Part shown: piece after piece, positions 32,926-43,081 of the stretch
How positions within the stretch are numbered: the stretch's first letter is position 1
Layout of the letters: every line of letters starts with the position of its first letter
Assembly (NCBI GenBank): GCA_028386065.3
Contig: JAKUCV010001942.1
Coordinates: 1 to 64,000, forward strand
Direction of reading: 5' to 3'
DNA length: 64,000 nucleotides
From: Turnera subulata
Lineage: Eukaryota; Streptophyta; Magnoliopsida; Malpighiales; Passifloraceae
The notes under the pieces: generated by a model
Database searches by the model: none
Told to the model about the DNA's origin: nothing
The model's input: the letters and a program-made list of their open reading frames with translations, nothing else
Translations under genes and position numbers: made by a program

Positions 32926-35076
32926 CTAATTTCCTGCTGGGTCTTTGGAGCTAGAAGCAGGGTCCTGAACACCGGCGGAGGGATCCTTAGAGCTCTGAAC
33001 CAGGTCAGGGGGGCTGTAGTCTTCCTTCTCTAAACCATCACCTAATGGAGCCGAGTCAACTTCAGCAGCGCCAGGAACCTCCGGGGACTTGGAGTCCACT
33101 GGATCGTCCTCTGGTCTGTCGCTTAGAGTCTCTTCCTCATCCTCTTCATCACAGGAATCCTCAGATTTGTCCATTGAGACCATGGGAGCAGGATGAACGA
33201 TTCTGGCGGTCAAGAATGACCCATCGTCATTCGGATACTTCTCGCGAACTTGCTGGCGGTGAAACTCAGTAACCCTTTCCACGTAGCCGGTCACTTGAGC
33301 GCCGAAGGAATTCAGGGTCTTTTTGAGGTCTGAAATTTGATCCATGTGAATCAATTTTTGAGCAGCGAAGGTCTCTCGAAGAATCTCAAGCTTTTTCTCG
33401 ATTTTGGCTTTCTCCTCAATTGAACGGCGGTGGTCCTTCTCATATTTGGAAGCAGTAACCAAGCGATTATACTTCTCTTCAAGTTCCATCTTAGCTAAGT
33501 ACATCTTCTGACTTTGAGCTGTGATGGAGTGAGCCCTGAAGGCAGTCTGCATATAATTAAAAGACAAAGTGTTCAACGCCAGGAAGAATATGGCTAAGGC
33601 CGTTGGAAGAAATCTGAATTGGAAGCTACCTGGAGAATTGAGGCAATAAGCGAAGCAAAGAGGTTAGGTGGAACCTCCTCATACTTCTCCTGAAGGTCAG
33701 GACAGGAATCGAAGACCCAACGACAGAAGGTGGACAAGGCATGTTCAGGCATCCCTCCAGGAGCGGAGCTGTCCATTACCCGGATAAGGTCCGGGAAATC
33801 CATGTTGTTCAGGTCCTCAGCCATTAAAGGAATGCCGGAGCGAAGAGCCGAACCCTGACCAAGCGGAAGAGGCTTGCTAGAGGAAGCCTTGGGAGGATTC
33901 CCTAAAAGAAGAAGGTTGGCCTCAGACTTGCACTTCTTCTTGCTCAAGTCCGCAGGCTGGACCAAGTACCCTTTCTTGGAGCTACTACGGGTTTGGCGTT
34001 TGGAAGCCCCGGGGGCAGGAGAGGGAGAAAGGACACCGGCTGCTTGATCAATCAAAGCACGGAGTGTATCGGAACTATCAGTGCCGTCGATGTCAATTGG
34101 GAGAGCAAGAGACCCCAAAAGCGAGTCCTCTTGCTTGCGCACCTTCTCCCGAAAAGGAGTTGCGACTTGGGACCCTGGGGATCGGCTCCGCTTTTCTCCC
34201 ACCATGGAAGACTCTAGATCTGCAAGCTCAGCAAGGGACAGGGTGGTTTGGATACCTTTGAGAGCTGCATAGAGACGTAAAAAAAAAACAAAAAACAAAC
34301 AAACAGACAAGATGTCAGGTAAGGGATCTGGAATGGAAAGCAACTAAGCCAAGCGAAATCAATGAGAAGTAGGAAGACAAGAAAGCAAGAGGACCTCCAG
34401 AACCCAGGACCACTTCTGGGATTAGGCCCCTCTTCTGAGCAAAAAAGAGAATATTATGGCCCCTCTTGTCACGCTTTAAAATCCTGTACGATGCTTCTTC
34501 AGATGCAGAAAGCTTCCCAGGGACGGACCGGCTAGAGTCGAAAGGGCGAACATGGTTTGAAAAACCCAATATTTCCTCAACAGTCCCCTCGTGCACAACC
34601 ACCTTTACGACCCCTTGCTTATAGGGTTTCTTGCCTTTGGAAACTTCGCTGAAGTGACCCTGGGCACTGCGTCGGCAGCAGTAAACAATCTCATATCCCT
34701 CCTCGTTCAGATTCTTAAGTTGAAAGAACTTAAAGAAGACAGGGACAGTGGGAGCAACTTTGTGGATAGAACACCATAACTCAAAGGCAGCGAAAAAGAA
34801 CCAGGACAGGGGAGCCAACTGGATAGGGGCAACCTCAGCCGTCTTGAAAAAATTCACCACAAAGGGGGAAAACGGAAGCGTGACCCCCGAATCAATTACC
34901 AAGCAGTACATGAGAAACTGGTTATTGCGGGGGAAGGAGCGGAAGGATTCCCCAGGGCAGGCAGATCTGAGTGAGAACTGCCCCCTAAGAGAGGAAGGGA
35001 CGAACTTCCCCTCATAGGTAGCCAAAGCCGAGGTCTCGAGAGGGATGGCCAAGTCATCAACGGACATCGTAGACAT
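32926..35076 (-). CDS. Antisense three-exon gene of the Tat element, putative plant transposon domain plus coiled coil
   Basis: Exons on the minus strand are 35076-34395, 34264-33630 and 33546-32926. The introns are short (130 and 83 bases) with GT...AG ends, phases match, and the sum is 1938 nt, or 645 residues with no internal stop. Residues about 35-110 (SLRSACPGESFRSFPRNNQFL ... FNPF-like VNFFKTAEVAPIQLAPLSWFFFAAFELWC) resemble the putative gypsy-type transposon domain (PF04195). The middle is Ser/Lys-rich with basic clusters (GEKRSRSPG, KKKCKSE). Exon 3 begins with a long charged coiled coil (SQKMYLAKMELEEKYNRL ... KAKIEKKLEIL) and ends in a very acidic tail. Antisense ORFs of this kind are known in Grande, RIRE2 and Retand; their function is not established. 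This one is open although gag and pol are broken. Confidence 0.82.
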
Positions 35077-35377
35077 CGGAAGGAGGAGAATGGGAAGAAG
35101 ATAAGAAAGGAAAACGAGAAGGAGGCAGAAAAAGAAAAGGAGAAAGATAAATATAAAAGAGAAGAAAGAAAAGAGATAAGAAGGAATAACTTACCCGGAA
35201 CCATCCAGAACTGCCAATAGGAACCGAAGGCACGGACCCCAAAAAGGACACAGGGGAGCGGCAGAGAGATGGAGAAAGAGGAGCCGTCGGATTTGAAGGA
35301 AACCCTGGAGACCAGCAAGTGAAGGAGCTAAGGGGGAATTCAAAATTCAAAGAAGCGGAAGAAGCGGAACCCTTAAC

Positions 35378-35396
35378 CCTCCACTTGAGGGGCTCT
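35378..35396 (+). promoter_or_regulatory. Probable polypurine tract of the Tat element
   Basis: The sequence ccacttgaggggctct abuts the 3' LTR start TGATATGG. The purine run is short, so the exact tract is approximate. Confidence 0.45.
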
Positions 35397-35853
35397 TGAT
35401 ATGGACAAGCCCACCTGGAGAAGGCCCAATGCGTTTAGGAGACTTGGACTCGGCAGAAGAAGGAAGGGGAAGGTCCATCTCGTGGAACCCAGATGTCATA
35501 GGGAACGTCAGCAAGTAGGGTCCGTGTGGAATATTCTTGAGGAGCTGAAATATGGAGGACAGCTGTGCCAGAGGTGCCTTGCTCAAGAAGAATGAAGGAG
35601 AGCCACACGATGAGAGTTGATGGAAGTGAACAGTGGCCTTAGGATGAGGGGCACGTGTGGACTAATGTGTATAAACACATAGAGAAGCTTTAAAACCCTA
35701 AGGAGAGAGGGCATTGTAAAAAAAGCTAGGGGCTGAGAGTTCTCCCTTCTCTATTCACTGTAAACACCCTTTTCATCGATAAAAATTTCCTTTTTTGATT
35801 TTCTAGTTTATTTCCTGTTGATTCCCAAGTTTACAAATTTCTTGGTCATATCA
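35397..35853 (+). repeat. 3' LTR of the Tat element
   Basis: Same length (457 bp) as the 5' LTR, with 9 substitutions and no indel. One substitution changes the AATAAA poly(A) signal to GATAAA. Confidence 0.95.
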
Positions 35854-37981
35854 GATGGGTTGTGGAGTGTTGACGTTGGATGATGATTTCTCGTTTCTGG
35901 CAGCGGTGGTTTGTTCTTCAATTCTGGGCAGAACCAAATTCAGGGACGAGAAGGATTTGTGTTTCTGGTTTTGTGTGGTTGTTCTGGTCTGTGGGAATTT
36001 CCGGCGAGGTTGACCGGAATCTAGCAAAGCTCGGGAATTCTCCGGCGAGGGCTCGGTTACTGTTTCGGCGGACGGGATTTCTTTTCAGCTTTTGCATGGT
36101 AAATTCCGGCTTAGTCCCGGGTTCAACTATTTGTATATGCTTTGGAAAACTTGTACATTTAAACATTTAAGATATTTAGTGGAATACCGTGTGATGGATG
36201 TGAGTGTGTGTAGCAGGGAATTGACCGACACGGGTAGAACCATTGGCCGGGAACACTTGGGCTCAGGAATGACCTTGGAACGGAATTTAGGGAAAACCGG
36301 GCCCATGCCCAACTAACTAACTTTAAAGACCTTAAGACTTTGTTGGACCTTAAGATGTGGGCTTGAGGCCCAATGGCATAATTGGTTAGATAGTGACTTT
36401 AAGGAATAGGCTCTAAGCCCAAATCCATAAAATGGTTTATTTGCAGACTTAAGGAAGTGGGCCTTAGGCCCCGAGGAATTGTTTTGGACTTAGATGGGCT
36501 TAAGCCCGGTAAACCTTAGGTTCCAATCTTTTGGAGTTATTGGGAGGAGATATACTCTTTTGGGCTTAGATCCTGAAATTGCATAACCGGGTAGTTTGGG
36601 ACAGGTTTCACTCAGTTGAGCATATAGGTATCATGCATGCACGGTTTGTTATAATTGTTTTGTAATATTTGTGTGTGCCGATATTCAGGCACGGGTAATA
36701 CCTCGAGAGCTGGAGGATCTGTCTTGGGGAAAGCTCCACAGGATAATTAACATTGAGGTGACTTTATAAGTCTTTTTATGTTTGTATGCATGTGCTTGTT
36801 AGATTGGTTTGTTTGAGTTGCATGCCTTGTTTGCTAACATGCCGTGATCTGTATTGTATGCCTATGTGTTACTATTTGCCGGATGAGCATGACTTTAATT
36901 TGCTATGGGATATAACATGTGGTGTGGTTTGGGTGATCTGTGTGATGTACTGTGGGTTGGAAACCCGGATGCTTGTTTAAGTTGATAATTCACACAACCT
37001 TGTTAAACCATAACTTTTGGCACACATAAACTTTTGAGTATGAATAAGAATGATATACTATAAAAGATATTCTACTGTGTGCTGATGACCGGTTGGTTCG
37101 AGAGGGAAGTGATACCCCTCGGGTTTGCATGCGGGATAGCATGGTATATGCAGTTTAGCATATGGGTCTGTGATGACCGGTTTCTACCTCCCCCTTTCTA
37201 CCTCCCTCTTTCTCTCTGTCTCTCTCTCTCTCTCTATGGTGATATTTGGGCAATGTGCCTGGTTATATTGGGCTTATGCCCTGGTTGTCTCATGAGACGG
37301 GACCGAGCTCAACGCACACAGTAGGGGGCCCTGAATAATAAATATAATAAGAAAACTCAACACACAACAAATGTAAAATATAAACTGTTTGCTTTATGTG
37401 GTTGGCATGTTAGTACTGGTTATTGTGTGTTTGCTTACTTGGGCTTGTCTCTCTACTTTCCTTTCGAACTTGCCTTGCGCACCTACATAACTAAATTTAT
37501 ACTACTCACTGAGTAGGCGACTCACATAATCGCCACCGTTGTTTTTCAGACTCTTAGTTAGCGTGCAGTCTCTTTCTTCCTTTCCAGAGTACGGACGTGG
37601 TTATCCCAGCAGGTAGCTGTGCTTCTTCTCCCGGTTGGATCCATAAAGCCAACTTGCATATCATTTTCTACTTTTGTTCTATTTTTATCTTTATCTTCCG
37701 CTGCATTGGATTTCGTTGAGATGTCATTTTTGATTTTGATTATTTTATCGGCGGGTTGCTGGGATTTGACACCTGATGATGTATCGGCTGGATGTCGGGT
37801 TGACTTATGGCTTGTTAAGCCGGTTTGTTTTATCTTTGTTCTTTATGACATCTCGGATTACTAAGATTTTTGGATAATGTGTTGGTATTGGATTTCGTGT
37901 CCTGGGTTTCAGGGGCATTTTGGTAAATTCCTTGTGTTTAAGTATTTTATTATAAAATTGGGACACGGGTGTTTCAATTAT

Positions 37982-38755
37982 GTTTTCCGGCAAAAAAAAC
38001 AATGAGCTAGGCTTTTTTGGCAAAACTTGTGTGGCGATTGATCACCAAGTCGAATGTGTTTTGTGTCCAGCTATTGATGCCCAGATGGATTTTAAGTACC
38101 TATATAGTCAAGAGAAAAGCCAATGCTTCACATATCTGGCGAGGTATTTGTCAAGACTGGCCGGCTATTCAAAATAGCTTGGCTTAGTCTTTTGGTGATT
38201 GGCGACATAGTCGCTTCTGGTTTGATAATTGGCTTCTAGGGTTGGGAAGTTTAGATTCTTAATTATCCAAGTATCAATATTATCCCTAAAAATATGAAGC
38301 ATGCTTCAGTAGCTGGTTTGATGGTTAGTACGGGGGAATGTGAATGGCCTTTGCTTAACATACTCCTCCCAACCACAATGATACCAAGATTTCAAGCTTT
38401 CATTACTCTAGATCTTGGCCAAATCTTGATACACTCGATTGATTACTCTATGACTATAGATGGTAAGGTTAGTGTACATGACTTAGCTCCACCTGATAAT
38501 TCCATAAAGATTAATATAGATGGTGCAACAGTTTTTGGTGGCATATAGTAGCCGCAGGTGGTGTACCTATCGATGCATCAGGGCAGTGGCTCAGAGGTTT
38601 TTAATAAATTACCCAATTGCTCCAGCAACTTAGTTGAGCTCTGGGTAGTTTATGGAGGCCTGCTCCTTGCAATGAACCTGGAAGCTCAGAATGTAATTGT
38701 TGAATCGGATAATCTTGATTTGGTGGCTGTATTAAATGGCTAGTTGCAAAGCCGC
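37982..38755 (+). pseudogene. LINE ORF2 C-terminal part: zf-RVT and RNase H segments
   Basis: Around 38110-38250 the sequence reads ANASHIWRGICQDWPAIQNS and FGDWRHSRFWFDNWL, the segment between RT and the zf-RVT domain in plant L1 ORF2. Near 38490-38545, PPDNSIKINIDGATVFGG begins a plant RNase H (RVT_3) domain. It resumes in another frame at 38560-38743 with ELWVVYGGLLLAMNLEAQN and VIVESDNLDLVAVLNG. Several stops and frameshifts show decay. The remainder of the RNase H lies at 39960-40192. Confidence 0.7.
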
Positions 38756-39176
38756 CTTGGAGATACACCTCTCATGCAATGCCTTCATTCCATAATTTTA
38801 AAGATCCCAGTCTACAATTCAGTCGCTGTATTAAGGAGTGTAATTAATTGTGATTAGCTAAACTCTTAGAAAAGTCTATTCAAAGAAAAGAAAAAAAAAC
38901 TAAGAACTTTTTTTTATGCTAACAAAGAACTTTGTTACTCAAGAAAACAGCTGAAGATTCCATTTAGGGGAGGATTCGACCCGTGTCGCGTTCTCAATGT
39001 ACATGAGGACTTGATCCTGAGACCTCACTTAAGCAGAACCAAATCACTTACTACTTAGACCAAAGCCACATTGGTGAGTCTATGTTCTCATTGGTAAAAA
39101 CTCTTATATTCCTTTCAATCTACAAAGACCGCATAGTTATAAAGACAATGGCCCTCAAGATGATCTCTGGGACAAG
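38756..39176. other. Repeat-derived sequence between LINE fragments
   Basis: No intact frame. The stretch contains A-rich runs and a segment (gattcgacccgtgtcgcg ... cttagaccaaagcc, 38980-39065) of the kind often seen in short plant repeats, but without clear ends. Part of it, read on the minus strand, may extend the antisense LINE piece at 39350. Confidence 0.3.
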
Positions 39177-39192
39177 AAAGCACACTGATATA

Positions 39193-39349
39193 GACAAATT
39201 TTGTAGCAGACATACTAACTAGAAAAGCTCTTAATTTATGTGAGGAATAAGAGTTTTAGATGTTTCACCTGATTTATGCATAGATACTTTATTAGCGGAT
39301 ACAACAGGTTCTATTGTAACTCATGACTTAATGTCTTAAAAAAAAAAAA
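39193..39349 (+). mobile_element. 5'-truncated LINE insertion with poly(A) tail and 16-bp target duplication
   Basis: AAAGCACACTGATATA occurs at 39177-39192 and at 39347-39362. Between them is a short segment encoding NFVADILTRKAL and VSPDLCIDTLLADTTGSIVTHD-like remnants, the extreme C-terminus of an L1 RNase H, followed by an A12-13 tail. The long target repeat, 5' truncation and tail are those of target-primed reverse transcription. Confidence 0.8.
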
Positions 39350-39960
39350 GCACACTGATATAAGCAATTGTCAACATATCTGGGCACACACGCTGAATTT
39401 CCCACCACTTGCAAATGTTACTCCAAATTTTCCTGGAAAAAAGGACATGTGAGTAGTAAATGATCTCTACTTTTCAAGGCATGAAAGGCACAGTGGACAA
39501 ATGGAATCATGAAGAAAAATAATGCCTCTACTACAAAGGTCATCGGCAGGGGGCGGGTCCAAGGGGAGCAAGCAGGGGCCCAGACCCCCCCTCGATTTTT
39601 ATTCTTATATTATCTTGCAGTAAAAAATCATAAAAAGATAAGTAGCTTAGTGATTTGGTCCCCCTTCTCATTAAGTGACGTCATAAGTTTGATCCTCAAG
39701 CCACCCATTTTTGCAAGTTTTAACCTCTTTATTCAACTTTCATCAAATCACACCCCTCATGATCTATTAAGTGTACAAATTGGGCCCCCCAAATGAGATT
39801 TTCTGGCTCCGCCCCTGATCATCGGGAATGCCATTATTAAGGACAAGCCAGCTCCAACATTCAATCTTGTGGGTAATAAATTCACCAAAGGTTTGTGACG
39901 TTGTAATCCCCTAATTGAACAGCAATAATCCTTACCGTTTTTGTTAGAGTAACCTTCAAG
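39350..39960 (-). pseudogene. Antisense LINE ORF2 zf-RVT fragment
   Basis: On the minus strand, 39515-39380 encodes CLSCLEKSRDHLLLTCPFF-like and NICKWWEIQ words, the Cys/His zf-RVT pattern. Beyond the hAT MITE, 39950-39830 encodes VTNLW/TSQTFGEF and CWSWL-like words from the same region. Frames are broken. Orientation is opposite to the flanking RNase H pieces, so it is a separate insertion. Confidence 0.5.
39547..39817. mobile_element. Non-autonomous hAT-type MITE, 271 bp
   Basis: The ends are CAGGGGGCGGGTCCAAG and, inverted, CAGGGGCGGAGCCAG, the classic hAT terminal sequence of many plant copies. Flanks are gtcatcgg (39539-39546) and atcatcgg (39818-39825), an 8-bp duplication with one mismatch. 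The interior has no transposase. Confidence 0.88.
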
Positions 39961-40192
39961 TCGACTGGAACAAGTACCATTGATGAAGTGTATCAGAAAC
40001 ATGTTGCATAAACCTTGGAGAGTCGTATGCACCCACATTTACCGGGAGGCTAATTTCACGGCTGATATGTTAGCCAAGCAAGCATTAGCCTTAGATAATG
40101 AATTTCGGATACTAGATGAACCTCCAGATTTCTGTCTTAATGTATTGACATTAGATGCGCTAGGCGCTACTGTCTCACGTGAATTTATGTAG
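39961..40192 (+). pseudogene. LINE RNase H, C-terminal part
   Basis: The frame reads WRVVCTHIYREANFTADMLAKQAL (HxYREANxxAD motif with the last catalytic Asp) and ends ILDEPPDFCLNVLTLDALG ... SREFM with a TAG stop. It completes the RNase H started at 38490, the two parts being separated by nested insertions. Confidence 0.75.
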
Positions 40193-40991
40193 TTGTAAAC
40201 TTCCCCTTCTACCAAACAAAAAATAATCCTTAGTGTTTTTGTCAGAGTAACCTCCGTTCTTATCACAAATAAATTCCTTAAGCATTCCTTCTTCCCTCCT
40301 AGTATTTATTTATATCTTAAAGTTGATAATACAAAATTTTCCATATATATATGACAACTAAATATTGGATTTATTTGGTGTCCCGATTCAGCATAGAGTG
40401 GGTGTATAATAATCGAAGTACTTTGAATAATTGTACTTAGTAACCCAAATTCGAATTGTGAGAATTCAAATTTTTTTTTAAAAAAATAACCAGCTATTAG
40501 ACACATATTTCAAACATTATTGCTATGTATAAATCATTAGAAATCCATAAAAGGAACCAAGAAAATTATTAAAAGTTGATGTGGAGTAGGTGATGGGGCG
40601 GGAATAGATGTATAGATAATTACATGAGATTTTTTACCAAGAGAAGAAAAAACAAATGAGAACGGGGCGAGAAAATGATACATCATGTCCTGTATACATT
40701 GTGATGATATCCTTACCTTTTTTTCCTTGTTGCTAGGCAAATGAATGAGTAACATTCCTAATATTTCAACCATATACAATCCAATCCCACGAAATTCATC
40801 AATACTAAAAAAGAGAGAAAGGTTCTTATTAATTTTGTCCAATTGTATTTTTATAAAAATTTTGTAACAAACTAAGTACTTTCAGCATGTAAAATCTCTA
40901 TTTACATGAATTATAAATAAAATAAAAGCAAATTAAGCTTTTAGATGAGCTCGCAAAAATGTGTGGATAAGGCACTGCCCATTTATTTATA
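40193..40991. other. Intergenic AT-rich sequence
   Basis: No gene, RNA or bounded repeat was recognised. The start may be LINE 3' UTR. The final ten bases (TTTATTTATA, 40982-40991) are the left target duplication of the Mutator-like element. Confidence 0.4.
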
Positions 40992-42591
40992 GGTTAAAAG
41001 ACACACTGTGTCCTTTTATTTTTTCGATTTCAATGTTTGTGTCCCTCTTCTTTTTATTTCAAACATTGTGTCCCCGAACCTGTTGGAAATGAAGCAATGT
41101 CGTCCAAATTACCTCCAATTGCAGGTTGACCAATCACAGCCCGCCATGTGTCTTGATGGGTCGGGCCCGGCTGCCAGGTAGAAATTTTTTTACCCCTCCC
41201 TCTATTTTTCGGATTTTCATATTTTGGAGAAAAAATTAAAATATATTTTTAATTACTTTTTATTCCCTTCTTGAATCCCTTGGCCTCAAGGACTGCCGCG
41301 TCTCCAAGTCCTCCTCCGTCGCCGGCAACCTCCCTGCCTCCACCATGTCCATGTCCACCATCATCGATCTCTTCGCCTCTAGGGGCATTTCAACCAACAC
41401 CACATCACATTGCACAGCAAAACCCGAGCACACACACTGTCAGAACAGTCACACACCTACCAACCCCAACCTACGCAGCCAACAACAGCAGCACACCGGC
41501 CACCACAATGCCGATCAACACCACCAGCCCACCGCCACTATGTCCACAGCCCGACCACACACAATCCACGCCACCAGCAACAACAACCACCACCCACCAC
41601 AAACAAATCCGAACCACCAAAATCAAAAACCCTAAAAGAAAAAGGAAAACGAAAGAGGAAGGGTAAAGTGAAGAGATGGCGAGGCTCAACAGCAGCAGTC
41701 ACGGCTCCTCGCGCAGGCCTCCTCATCCTGCCCAGTCCTGGTCTCGCGTCCTCGAGGTGCAGGCTGCGGCGGTGGTCAATGAACGGTGGTCTCGCGTCCT
41801 CGCCGGCGCCGCTTCCCCTCTCCTCTTCGACCTCATCCCGAGCGCCTTCACCGAAAAGAGAGAAAGACGTAATCCTCTGTTTCTTCTTCTTCCTTGTAGA
41901 GAGTTGAGATTTGGATTTAATTTTTCAGATCTAAACTTAAACAAGTTGGAAAAGAGAGATGATCTTATGGGTAGTGTATTTTTTGGGAAAAAGATGAGGG
42001 TGGTGGTGGTAGAGTTGGGCAGTGAATAATTTTTTTAGAGTGATTTTTTCAAGTGGGTGAGGAGGGTGTGGTGGCACTGGTTCTGGTGGTGGTGGTTCAC
42101 GGTGGTGGTCGAATGAGGGAGTGATAGTCTTTTTGTTTTCTGTTTTAACAATCACAAATACTTAAAATTTTATGTATTAATTGCTATGAGATAATTGCTC
42201 TTTGATTAATGTTTAAGAATTAAAGTTGTTGTTTTGTTTCTTTTTTAGGGAGTAATTAATGTTTTTTTTTTTGGTGGAGAAGGTGAAGTGGAGAGTGAGG
42301 GTAAAGGATTAGGAAGGGAATAAAAAGTAATTAAAAATATATTTTAATTTTTTCTCCAAAATATGAAAATCCAGAAAATAGAGGGAGGGGAAAAAAAATT
42401 CCCACCTGGCAGACGGGCCCGACCCCCCAAGACACATGGCGGGCTGTGATTGGTCAACCTGTAATTGGAGGTAATTTGGACGACATTGCTTCATTTCCAA
42501 CAGGTTCAGGGACACAATGTTTGAAATAAAAAGAAGAGGGACACAAACATTGAAATCGGAAAAGTGAAAGGACACACTGGGTCTTTTAACC
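40992..42591. mobile_element. Non-autonomous Mutator-like element with ~280-bp terminal inverted repeats
   Basis: The left repeat (40992-41270, starting ggttaaaagacacactgtgt) is repeated inverted at 42314-42591 with few differences. TTTATTTATA flanks both sides (40982-40991 and 42592-42601), fitting the 9-10 bp duplication of MULEs. No MURA-type transposase is present. The 1.04 kb interior is GC-rich at its left side and carries a peroxidase-like coding fragment, so it resembles a Pack-MULE. Confidence 0.88.
41280..41396 (+). pseudogene. Class III peroxidase-like gene fragment captured in the Mutator-like element
   Basis: One frame reads KDCRVSKSSSVAGNLPASTM followed by SMSTIIDLFASRGIS. Plant secretory peroxidases have GRRD[GC]-VSKAS...NLP-x-P...M...LI-x-x-FA-x-[KR]GL[ST] just before the ALSGAHT motif. 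The catalytic His region itself is not present and the frame decays into Pro/His/Thr-rich sequence. Identification rests on this short pattern. Confidence 0.5.
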
Positions 42592-43081
42592 TTTATTTAT
42601 ATATTTCAAATCAACAATTACAGTGTACTATTTAAAAAAACACAATTACAGTCTATGGGTCTAAACTAAACATGCGTCAGATTCCAGAGTATGAATTTGA
42701 GAATTATTTTGAGTAAGAAAATCAATTTTCCAGGAAAGTGATGACTGAAAATTCAAGAAAATCTATACGACTTTATTTATGATAGCTATTATTACAAATG
42801 TCGTTTAATAACCACCTGTTATGGAATCAAAACCCTGGCCATAATCTCCGATCCTAGTCGACAAAAGGACAAAAAAATTACCATACAGAAAAAAAAAGAA
42901 ATGAATAGAACCAAAATCCAAAAAAACATGGAACACGAGAATAAGTCAGTTTGGTACATAAATACTATACCGCCCACCAATAAAAATGCGCACAGTGGGT
43001 GCACGCACCACATCCTCTCTGCGCTATCCTCTAACGTGCGCCTACCGTATCATCATTTCTCTCTCTCTCACTCTCTCTGCC
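42592..43081 (+). promoter_or_regulatory. Probable promoter and 5' UTR of HDR
   Basis: This is the non-coding sequence between the Mutator-like element and the HDR start codon. A TATA-like stretch (tacataaatactata, about 42956-42970) and a CT-rich leader (43054-43080) directly before the ATG look like a plant core promoter and Y-patch. The Mutator-like element ends only 490 bases upstream of the ATG. Confidence 0.4.

Larger units (their letters stand above)
25707..35853 (+). mobile_element. Complete Tat-lineage Ty3/gypsy LTR retrotransposon, 10.1 kb
   Basis: Identical-length LTRs (457 bp) are flanked by GATGG (25702-25706 and 35854-35858). The order is LTR, PBS, gag-protease, RT, two RNase H modules, integrase, a spacer, and an antisense gene before the 3' LTR. 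A second RNase H and an antisense gene downstream of pol are known for Tat-lineage elements such as Retand, Grande and RIRE2. The LTRs differ at 9 of 457 positions (2%), pointing to a fairly recent insertion. Three in-frame stops in gag and pol make this copy non-autonomous. Confidence 0.95.
24758..37976 (+). mobile_element. Solo LTR of a Tekay-like element, split by a complete Tat element
   Basis: The LTR pieces 24758-25706 and 35859-37976 together give about 3067 bp, running tgtaacgccccgg ... gggtgtttca. ATTAT flanks the whole (24753-24757 and 37977-37981). Both pieces match the LTR at 7892-11020. A (CT)n microsatellite lies at about 25157-25200. No PBS or gag follows the end at 37976, confirming a solo LTR. 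The Tat element sits inside with its own duplication, so the LTR was there first. Confidence 0.92.
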
